DNA of 42,840 bases, from contig PSRM01000113.1 in NCBI GenBank assembly GCA_003176045.1, positions 1 to 42,840 of the forward strand, given 5' to 3'. Positions within the stretch are counted from its first letter, which is position 1. The number at the start of each line of letters is the position of its first letter. The notes under the pieces are model-generated. The model was given only the letters and a program-made list of their open reading frames with translations, had not been told where the DNA came from and did no database searches. Origin of the DNA: Verrucomicrobiota bacterium (GTDB lineage Bacteria; Verrucomicrobiota; Verrucomicrobiia; Limisphaerales; UBA8199). The position numbers and the translations under genes are program-made. This document shows positions 1 to 7,108 of the stretch, piece by piece.

Positions 1-12
1 ACAAAGAGCCAA

Positions 13-50
13 AGCGCCGTCGCCGCTACGCTCTGCCGGCGCACTCCATA
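13..50. repeat. Palindromic dispersed element at the 3' end of the GH2 gene
   Basis: GC-rich inverted repeat (GCGCCG ... CGGCGC) on the pattern 'gagtgcgccggcagagcg'. Related GC-rich 'gagtgcg' hairpins lie at 7021-7044 and 13876-13966. It overlaps the end of the first GH2 gene and supplies its last residues and stop codon. The family resemblance is judged by eye. Confidence 0.6.
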
Positions 51-3000
51 TGGTGGTACTTCCAAGATGCGCCCTCCTGGGACTGTGCTGGCGGATTGGT
101 GAACGGCGAAGTTGCGGTGGCAAGGTTCAACCACGGGCCGAAAATGTTGGTGGCTGACTGGAGCGTTCCGTATGGCCAACTGAAGACCAAGCCTGCCGGC
201 GAGGACTGGATCGAGACGGTGACGGGAGGATTCACGGTGACAGTCGTTGAGCCAGGCAGAGACACGCAATTAGTGACGGTGGCTGTGACGCTGTAGGTCC
301 CGGAAGCGGACTGCTGAGCAGCGACTATGGAAGGATTTTGATTCGTGGAACTGAAGCCATTTGGGCCAGTCCAGTTGTAGGTCGCGGAGGGAACGGTCGA
401 GGCGATCAGGTGCAAGGTCATCCCCGCGTACATCGGGCTGTTGTAAGAAGCGCTCGGCGTGGTCGGCGGGGTGCAGGCGACAGGCGTGGCGCTGGCCTCA
501 GCGGGTGAGTTGGCGGTTTCGGGCGCAGGGCTGAGATAGGTGGCGGCTGAGACAACATAGAAATAGTTGGTTCCGTTCAGCGCCGTCGTGTCGGTAAAAG
601 AGGTCCCCGTGACAGTACCTGGCACTGAGATGGTGGTGTAAGGGCCGCCGCTGGTGGTGGAACGCTTGATATTGTAGCTGGTCGCGCCGAGCAGAGAGCG
701 CCAGGTCAGTGAGACCTGGTGGTCACCGGCAATGGCCGACAAACCCGGCGGTCCCGCCGCCGCCTGTCGAACAGCTTCAACGAAAGCGAGGTCGCCTCCT
801 CCGGTGTGGAAACGGAAATCGTCAATCCAGCCTGCGAAATCGCGGTCTCGAGCCAGGCGGTTGCCAATGAATAGGGAGGCGAGGCTCGGCGCCAGCGGAA
901 CTGTTTGTCCGGCAGAGGTTATGGTGCTGATGAGCGTTGCGGACGTCGCATCCGTGCCTTCATAGAGAGAAACCTTGTTGCCATCGTAAGCCATGGCGAC
1001 GAAAACCCAACTGTTGGTCGGTAAATTGGTCCCGAATGCCGCAGTCGCCTGGACCGTGTTGACGAAGAAATAGAGATCGGCAGCATCCTGGAATTTCATG
1101 CCGATGGAATTGGCCGAGCCGCAATCGGTATTAGTGCTGTTGCCCAGAATGAACATGCGTGGCCCGATGTTGGCAGGCAGCCCGACCGATTGTTTAAACC
1201 ACATTGTGACGGTGAAATTTGTAATGGTTCCGAAACTCAGGGCGGAGTTAGTGATTGCCGCGAAGTTGCCACTGACGCCCTGGCTTGAGTTGGAGGAAAG
1301 ATTCAATGCGCGGCTGCCGGTGGTCAGGCCGGCCACGCCAGAAATGGCAGAATCGTGGAGGTTCGTGGGTCCGCCGCTCTTGTTGAGCATTTGCAGAGCG
1401 ACATTCACGCCACCGCTGCTGGTGTCGCTGGGAGTTGTGGTTCCATTGCCGGTATCATCAAAAGCGTATCGCAGCCTGAGGCTCGGGCCGTAAGGCGCGT
1501 TTCCAACCACAGCCGTGAGGCTGACGCTGGTGACCATCGTCCCCTTGCTGGCTTGAAAGGACAGGCCGTAAACGCCATTGGTGCTGAAATGCGCAGCGGT
1601 GGTAAGAGTGGCGGGGTTGTCGAATGTAACTGTGCCGGGGCCCGAGGCCTGACTCCAGGCAGTGGTCATGGCCGGAGGCGAACCGGGCTGGTTGTCTGTG
1701 GCGGTTGCGCCCAATTGCAAGGGGACATTTGTGCTATTGAGGAACACTGTCGCAGTAACCGGATTGGTGATGGCAGCAGTAGGGGGAAAGACTGGAACGA
1801 TCCAGGTCAAAGAGTCGGACACAGCCGTGCTTCCTTTTGTGCCGGTGGCCTGAACAATATTTGTGCCCGCGGGCAACCAGAGGGGCCAGGTAAAGATGGT
1901 ATTGGTGCTTGTGGTCGAGCCTTGGGAGACGCCATTGAGGAACAGCTCAACCGAATCACAATTGGCGTACACTTTGGCGGTGATGGAATTGGTCAAGCGG
2001 TTGGCGAAAGTATGGCCGGTGATGTACACCATCGGGTTGGTCGTCCAATTGGCTTTGTACCAATAGAAGGCGTCTTTGCGTGTCTGGCGGTCGTACGTAA
2101 CAAGTCCCTTATCATTGCGCCCAGCGGCATCGCCTTCGTTTCGGCCATCCGAACCAAAGTCGAACATGTTCCATACAAACTTGCCCCAAAGGAAAGGCCG
2201 CGTTTTCATCTGTTGCCAGTACGATTCGTGGAAGAGGTTCTGGTATTCCTCCGGGTGATAAGGGCCGGCGTTGTTCGGCTCGGTAACCGGGTCCTCGCCG
2301 TGCTGATAAATGCTGGCGCCTGCGCCGTACTCGCTGACCCCAACGGTGCGCGTCGGATACGCGGCATGGAAGTTGTCGGCCCAGGGCGAGAAGTCTGTGG
2401 GCACGCCCCCATACCAACCGTAATACTTATTGAAGCAGATGAGCTGGGAGTAGAGCGTGGTAGGATCATTGTCGCTGCTGTTGGCGGCGGCAGTGCTTGG
2501 ACGGGTTGGGTCCTCCTGGGCGGCAAGGGTTGCTTCCTGGCTGATGAGCGGGCTGGGACTGGGACCGGAATTCAGCGTAATCTCATTGAACAAGCCCCAG
2601 CAAACCACCGAGGGATGGTTGAATCTTTGGCGGATCATTTCCCTCAATTGCTGCAAGGTATTGGTGAAATACGCCGAAGAGGAGGTGATGTTGTCAATAT
2701 TGGGCACCTCGCTCCACAGGATAATGCCGTTCTGGTCAGCCAGTTGATAGGTTTCGTCATGGTGTTGGTAATGGGAGAGCCGCACGGCTGTAGCGCCGAT
2801 TTCCTTCAGGAACATGAAGTTTGTGACACGTTGGGCGTTGGTGAGCGCCCAGCCGCAGTTGAGCCAATCCTGGTGCATGTTCACTCCGTGCAGGTCATAG
2901 TGCTGGCCGTTCAGAAAGAAACCATTGGTTGGGTCCACACTGAAGAAACGGAACCCAAGCGGCTGCGCGACCAGGTCCACGACGCTCGAGCCATTCCAGA

Positions 3001-3955
3001 CTTCAACAAAAGCCTGGTAGAGATACGGATCGTAAAGGCCGTTCCAGAGATGCGGATTCGAGATGACGGCAGTGCTCAAGACATTCGAGACGACGCCCGG
3101 GCTAAGTGTGACCGTGTTGGTTAGTGCGGATACGAGGTTGGTTGCCGCGTCAGTGAGGACCGTCCGCACCATGGCCGTGATCGGCGCCGCGCTAGCATTC
3201 GAAATGACAGCGGTTAGTTGGAGATTCGCGGAGGTGGAGCTAACATTTGTGGTTTGCAGGTAAACACCGGACGAGCCGTAGTCCAGCGGCGAGATTTGAA
3301 GCGGATCAGTCACAAGCAGGTGCACTTCCCGGTAAATGCCGCCCCAGAAAGTGAAATCTGCGTTTAAGGGAGGGATGTTGGTGTTCGCGGCGTTATTGAC
3401 TTTGACGGCGATCACATTGTCCACGCCGATGTTCAGGAACGGACTGACATCGAAAGCAAATGCGGCAAACCCGCCCTGATGCTCTCCAAGCAACGTGCCG
3501 TTCACATAAACGTCTGTGACCAGGAAAGCGCCGTCGAACTTAAGGAAAAAGCGGCGGCCAGTGTAGCCCGGGTCAGGTGTGTAATGCGCGCGATACCACC
3601 CGATGCCGCGGTAGTAGGCTGTGCCGGGCCCATCCTGGCCGTCGGTTATGTCCCACGTATGCGGCAGATTGACTGGCGTCCAGGACGAGTCGTTGAATCC
3701 ATTCGTCTGGGCTCCCGGGACGTCCTGCTGGATGAAGCGCCAACCGGTGTTAAGCAAGATGTCGGCGCGGTTATTGGCGGGTGGGGTGTAGGGTTGGGCG
3801 AGGACGGGCGACAATAGACCGAGCAGGCATAAACCAGCCAGGGATGGGGTTATTAACCGGGGATGGCGCGGATGGCGCGGATGTAGAAAATGAACAACAA
3901 GGAAACGAAGGGACAAAGGGTCCTGCTGTCTTGTCTTTATTCCTTGGTTGTTCAT
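26..3955 (-). CDS. Secreted GH2 beta-galactosidase-like enzyme with LamG, FN3 and Ig-like modules
   Basis: Exported glycoside hydrolase of family 2, probably hydrolysing terminal beta-galactosides or related sugars outside the cell. Of 1309 residues, about 1-53 form a long leader with signal peptide (hydrophobic LAGLCLLGLLSPVLA). The GH2 sugar-binding domain is about 65-215, the immunoglobulin-like domain about 220-335 and the TIM barrel about 340-640. The acid/base is E458 in 'WGLFNEIT' and the nucleophile E542 in 'VGVSEYGAG'. A PKD/Ig-like segment, a LamG (concanavalin-like) domain, an FN3 domain and a second Ig-like domain follow. The end carries the shared 'LQSATNxxGPW' block but stops before the usual FYRL, because a palindromic repeat replaces the last residues. 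An in-frame 9-bp tandem repeat encodes HPRHPRHPR at 26-34, so the true start may be internal. Family assignment is firm; the substrate is inferred. Confidence 0.9.
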   Translation of the reverse strand: MNNQGIKTRQQDPLSLRFLVVHFLHPRHPRHPRLITPSLAGLCLLGLLSPVLAQPYTPPANNRADILLNTGWRFIQQDVPGAQTNGFNDSSWTPVNLPHTWDITDGQDGPGTAYYRGIGWYRAHYTPDPGYTGRRFFLKFDGAFLVTDVYVNGTLLGEHQGGFAAFAFDVSPFLNIGVDNVIAVKVNNAANTNIPPLNADFTFWGGIYREVHLLVTDPLQISPLDYGSSGVYLQTTNVSSTSANLQLTAVISNASAAPITAMVRTVLTDAATNLVSALTNTVTLSPGVVSNVLSTAVISNPHLWNGLYDPYLYQAFVEVWNGSSVVDLVAQPLGFRFFSVDPTNGFFLNGQHYDLHGVNMHQDWLNCGWALTNAQRVTNFMFLKEIGATAVRLSHYQHHDETYQLADQNGIILWSEVPNIDNITSSSAYFTNTLQQLREMIRQRFNHPSVVCWGLFNEITLNSGPSPSPLISQEATLAAQEDPTRPSTAAANSSDNDPTTLYSQLICFNKYYGWYGGVPTDFSPWADNFHAAYPTRTVGVSEYGAGASIYQHGEDPVTEPNNAGPYHPEEYQNLFHESYWQQMKTRPFLWGKFVWNMFDFGSDGRNEGDAAGRNDKGLVTYDRQTRKDAFYWYKANWTTNPMVYITGHTFANRLTNSITAKVYANCDSVELFLNGVSQGSTTSTNTIFTWPLWLPAGTNIVQATGTKGSTAVSDSLTWIVPVFPPTAAITNPVTATVFLNSTNVPLQLGATATDNQPGSPPAMTTAWSQASGPGTVTFDNPATLTTAAHFSTNGVYGLSFQASKGTMVTSVSLTAVVGNAPYGPSLRLRYAFDDTGNGTTTPSDTSSGGVNVALQMLNKSGGPTNLHDSAISGVAGLTTGSRALNLSSNSSQGVSGNFAAITNSALSFGTITNFTVTMWFKQSVGLPANIGPRMFILGNSTNTDCGSANSIGMKFQDAADLYFFVNTVQATAAFGTNLPTNSWVFVAMAYDGNKVSLYEGTDATSATLISTITSAGQTVPLAPSLASLFIGNRLARDRDFAGWIDDFRFHTGGGDLAFVEAVRQAAAGPPGLSAIAGDHQVSLTWRSLLGATSYNIKRSTTSGGPYTTISVPGTVTGTSFTDTTALNGTNYFYVVSAATYLSPAPETANSPAEASATPVACTPPTTPSASYNSPMYAGMTLHLIASTVPSATYNWTGPNGFSSTNQNPSIVAAQQSASGTYSVTATVTNCVSLPGSTTVTVNPPVTVSIQSSPAGLVFSWPYGTLQSATNIFGPWLNLATATSPFTNPPAQSQEGASWKYHHMECAGRA
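3861..3883. repeat. 9-bp tandem repeat (gatggcgcg) in a gene leader
   Basis: Two and a half units of gatggcgcg. On the coding (minus) strand it reads as in-frame HPR triplets just before the signal peptide of the GH2 gene. Being a multiple of three, copy changes would not shift the frame. Confidence 0.7.
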
Positions 3956-4075
3956 TAGAATATCCTTTGCCTCAAGGCGATGCCCTACAACCGGGCTTTC
4001 GTATTTTACAGGTTGTATAGGGCGCTATTCATCCCTCTTTTGGGGGATGGGAACGATAGGAAACGGAGAGCGAGG

Positions 4076-6238
4076 CTAAGGCGATACTCGGAGGCGGTAG
4101 AACTGGGCCGGTTGAACGGGACCGTTGGTATAAGGAGAATTGGCGTTCGCTACACTGGTCCATGGGCCGGCAGCATTGGTGGCGGACTGTAGCACGCCGG
4201 CAGGCCATGTGAGTATGAGATTCGTGCCGGAATGTTGAATCGCGATCACGGGCGCAGGATTGATCGACGCTGCCGTCGTGTCCGGGAGCGAAGCGCAGCC
4301 GGCGATCGTGGCCGTGACCGCATAACTACCGGAAGCATTGACGCCGGCGTTGGTGATGGAAGGGTTTTGGGTCGAGGAAGTGAATCCGTTCGGCCCGGTC
4401 CAGGAGTAGCTAGCGCCGACGACGGTTGAGGCGGTGAGATTCAAAGTTGAGCCGGCATAGATTGGTCCATTGTTGGTGGCCATAGGAGATGAAGGCCGTT
4501 GCAACAGTATTTCGATGCCGCTGGATTTGGCATTATCCACCACGGTGGAATATTGAATAGCAATTTGACCGGCGGTGGGCGTGACGCTGAATTCCCGAAC
4601 AGTTGCCCTGTTCTCGGCGCCAGTGACAGCGACGATGTCAAAATTCGTCAGAACCTCAGCGCCATTTATAAAGACGTTGAATTCTCGCTGTCCAGGCGAA
4701 GACCAGTAGATCTCGGCAAAATGGAGCCGCACCTTGTAAGCCAGCCCGGAAGTCAGGCCCGTAAAAGTATAAGTGAAGTTTCCATAGCGCTCGGACTGAT
4801 AGACCGACTGAGGAGCGGGCGCGGTTACGGCGCTGGAATCAATGATCGCCGACGAAGGACTCGCCTGTGTGCCACCTGAAAAATCTGTGTCGGCAACGAA
4901 CTGGCCTATAGCACCGCCGCCAGAGTTTACAGCCAGCGCATACGATCCGAGAGATGCGGTTGCCTGGTTTGAATTGGTGCTTTCGCCGAATGAGTTCGTA
5001 GCGCTCACTGTGTAATAGTAAGTCGAACAATTATTGGCGGTCGTATCGGTGTAGGTGTTTCCAGCGGCGCTGCCGATGATCGCAAAGGGACCACCGTTGG
5101 TATTTGAGCGTTTGATGTTGTAGGCGGTCGCTCCGTTGGTCGAGGCGGTCCAGGTGAGAAACACTTTGCCGTTGCCTGGGCTGGCAGTCAGGTTTGCAGG
5201 CGCATCGGGCGCGTTTGTATAAGGAACCTGGACATACGCGCGAACATAATCCACTTGCATCTCCGCGGGGAACGTTGTGCCTGAGTTGATTGTGTTCGTG
5301 CTCGGGTTGCCCAGAAAATTGCCGCCGATGGCCAGGTTCAGCAGAATATAAAACGGCTGATTGAATGGCGCCGGATAAGGATAGGTGTTAGTGGAAGTGC
5401 CCACGTTGCTCCACCAGTTGGTCTGCACTTCGTAAATGGTGCCATCCACTGACCAGGTAATCGAGTTGCTGGTCCATTCAAGCGCATAGAGGTGGAAATT
5501 AGTGACGCTACCGCCGCTCGGCAACGTGTAGTTTTGCGTGAAATAAACATCATTTCCATTCGCCCCTCCAAAGTGGATCGTGCCTCCGACCTGTGTAGTG
5601 GAAGTTCCCTTGTTTTCCATAATGTCAATCTCCCCATTGTTCGGCCAACCTCCATACGTCGAGTTCTGCGGCAGCATCCAAATGGCGGGCCAGGTTCCAG
5701 TGCCCGACGGAAGCTTTGCCCTGAACTCGAAACGACCGTATTGCTGCGTGAAAAGACCGGTCGTCTTGATTCGCCCGGAAGTATAGTTGAACCCGGAATA
5801 GGACTCCTGCAACGCGGCGATGTGGAGCAGGCCGCCGGAGACGTAAACGTTGTTTGTGCGGCTGGTGTAATACTCCAATTCATTGTTCCCCCAGCCGGAG
5901 ATCCAAGTGCTCCCGGCATAAAAGCCGTTACCTGTGTCGTAAGTCCAGTTGGTCGTGGCGATGGACGTGACGTTGAACTCGTCGCTCCAGGCCAGTTGCC
6001 AGGCGGCTTCGGAAGCACGAGGGCCAAGCACGAACACGGCAAGCAGGATCGTAGCGCAGATTTCCAATCTGCTGTGTCGCAGATTTCCAATCTGCAGGCG
6101 CCGCTTGCTTCGAAACGTGTTGTGAATTCGGCCGTGCAGCCGACTGGACGTCGGCGATACAGCAGATTGGAAATCTGCGCTACTTCCTCCGCGCGACCGG
6201 CCTGCGGTCGAACTAAGAATGCGCGGGAACATCGGCAT
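4076..6238 (-). CDS. Secreted GH16 endo-beta-glucanase (laminarinase type) with FN3, malectin and Ig-like modules
   Basis: Endo-acting GH16 enzyme, most likely cleaving beta-1,3 or mixed-linked glucans outside the cell. The catalytic signature 'GEIDIMEN' places the nucleophile at E203 and the acid/base at E208. The catalytic domain spans about residues 80-337 of 720. It is followed by FN3 (about 345-430), a malectin-like carbohydrate-binding domain (about 435-580, 'YKVRLHFAEIYW'), an Ig-like repeat (about 585-665) and the C-terminal 'LQSATNAAGPW...FYRL' block. The first 60 or so residues are translated from a palindromic repeat (6051-6183) and are unlikely to be real protein. The signal peptide (ILLAVFVLGPRASEA) comes after them, so the native start is probably a non-ATG codon or was displaced. 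Some GH16 subfamilies cut beta-1,3-galactan, so arabinogalactan is an alternative substrate. Confidence 0.88.
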   Translation of the reverse strand: MPMFPRILSSTAGRSRGGSSADFQSAVSPTSSRLHGRIHNTFRSKRRLQIGNLRHSRLEICATILLAVFVLGPRASEAAWQLAWSDEFNVTSIATTNWTYDTGNGFYAGSTWISGWGNNELEYYTSRTNNVYVSGGLLHIAALQESYSGFNYTSGRIKTTGLFTQQYGRFEFRAKLPSGTGTWPAIWMLPQNSTYGGWPNNGEIDIMENKGTSTTQVGGTIHFGGANGNDVYFTQNYTLPSGGSVTNFHLYALEWTSNSITWSVDGTIYEVQTNWWSNVGTSTNTYPYPAPFNQPFYILLNLAIGGNFLGNPSTNTINSGTTFPAEMQVDYVRAYVQVPYTNAPDAPANLTASPGNGKVFLTWTASTNGATAYNIKRSNTNGGPFAIIGSAAGNTYTDTTANNCSTYYYTVSATNSFGESTNSNQATASLGSYALAVNSGGGAIGQFVADTDFSGGTQASPSSAIIDSSAVTAPAPQSVYQSERYGNFTYTFTGLTSGLAYKVRLHFAEIYWSSPGQREFNVFINGAEVLTNFDIVAVTGAENRATVREFSVTPTAGQIAIQYSTVVDNAKSSGIEILLQRPSSPMATNNGPIYAGSTLNLTASTVVGASYSWTGPNGFTSSTQNPSITNAGVNASGSYAVTATIAGCASLPDTTAASINPAPVIAIQHSGTNLILTWPAGVLQSATNAAGPWTSVANANSPYTNGPVQPAQFYRLRVSP
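6051..6183. repeat. Composite inverted-repeat element inside the GH16 5' end
   Basis: The two ends are a perfect 25-bp inverted pair beginning GTAGCGCAGATTTCCAATCT, about 80 bp apart. Each arm contains the hairpin GCAGATT-tcc-AATCTGC, and a third copy of the hairpin lies at about 6080-6096. Related copies occur at 18704-18753 and 28345-28410. Confidence 0.8.
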
Positions 6239-6294
6239 CGCTTGAATTTACCATTTTTCCTGATTTCCGCTCTCCAAAAAACACGCACTATGCA

Positions 6295-6924
6295 CTATAG
6301 ATAAATAATCCCGCGCTGGAGAGCGGCGGTGACGGCTTCGGTGCGGTCCGCCACGCGAAGCTTGCCTAGAATATTCTTAAGATGGTCCTTCACCGTGTAC
6401 TCGGTGATTTTCAGGACATCGGCGATCTCCTTGTTGGCCAGGCCTTTAGCCAGTTGATGCAGGACCTGCACTTCGCGTGGGGTGAGTTCTTCGAAATCGT
6501 TCCGAGCCGTCAATCGATCGGCGACTTCCTTGGGCACCCATCGCTGGCCGGCGGCGACGGCGCGGACAGCGGGGATAAGCTTCTCGCCGGTGGAACCTTT
6601 TAGCACGTAACCGTGCGCGCCGGCCTCCAGGGCATTGTGTATTTCTTCGTCGCCATCAAAGGCGGTAAGGATCAATACGCGAGCATCAGGAAAATCGCGC
6701 GTGATTTGCCTGGTGGTCTGAACGCCATCCTTGACCGGCATGCGCATATCCAGGACGGCCAGATCAGGATGATATTTGCGATACATATCCAGCGCCTGAG
6801 CACCGTCCACCGCCTCGGCCACGACTTCCAGGTCCGGCTCGGTGTTCATCAATGCCACCAGTCCCATGCGCACAATGTAGTGATCATCCGCTACAAGGAT
6901 TCGAATTTTTGAGGAGGGACGCAT
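6295..6924 (-). CDS. NarL/FixJ-family response regulator
   Basis: Two-domain DNA-binding response regulator of 209 residues. The receiver domain (about 6-122) has acidic residues in 'VADDHY' and the phospho-acceptor D59 in 'AVLDMRMP'. The LuxR-type helix-turn-helix (about 145-205) has 'LTPREVQVLHQLAKGLANKE' with recognition helix around 'TEYTVKDHLKNIL'. It lies 184 bp downstream of the histidine kinase on the same strand and is its obvious partner. The spacer between them contains a GC hairpin and a 10-bp tandem repeat. Targets are unknown; the surrounding glycosidase genes are the natural candidates. Confidence 0.92.
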   Translation of the reverse strand: MRPSSKIRILVADDHYIVRMGLVALMNTEPDLEVVAEAVDGAQALDMYRKYHPDLAVLDMRMPVKDGVQTTRQITRDFPDARVLILTAFDGDEEIHNALEAGAHGYVLKGSTGEKLIPAVRAVAAGQRWVPKEVADRLTARNDFEELTPREVQVLHQLAKGLANKEIADVLKITEYTVKDHLKNILGKLRVADRTEAVTAALQRGIIYL

Positions 6925-7020
6925 AATAATTTCAGACCTGGGGTGTTCTTATCCGTGCAGAATCGTGAAGATTCTTGCTTTTTGGCCGAGAATGAACCCG
7001 CTGGAATATTTGAACGTTGC

Positions 7021-7044
7021 TGCGGACAGGAATGTCCGCGCTCC
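7021..7044. repeat. GC hairpin between kinase and regulator genes
   Basis: Perfect stem GCGGACA-ggaa-TGTCCGC followed by 'gctcc', the same style as 13941-13964. It lies in the 184-bp spacer between the two-component genes and could attenuate or stabilise the transcript. Confidence 0.55.
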
Positions 7045-7070
7045 GGTTGCGGCCTCGCCGCGCCTTGTTT

Positions 7071-7100
7071 ATCCGTGTTCATCCGTGTTCATCCGTGGTT
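7071..7100. repeat. 10-bp tandem repeat (atccgtgttc)
   Basis: Three consecutive units: atccgtgttc, atccgtgttc and atccgtggtt. It ends just before the stop codon of the kinase gene. This is one of several unrelated tandem-repeat families at gene borders in this window. Confidence 0.75.
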
Positions 7101-7108
7101 GGAAATTT

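Noticed and set aside
1355-3124. 589-codon open frame on the plus strand
   Set aside because: It lies wholly antisense to the GH2 gene, has no recognisable domain and odd composition; it is a shadow of high-GC coding DNA.
5338-6288. 316-codon minus-strand frame overlapping GH16
   Set aside because: Frame-shifted reading of the GH16 gene; only the correct frame has the catalytic motif.
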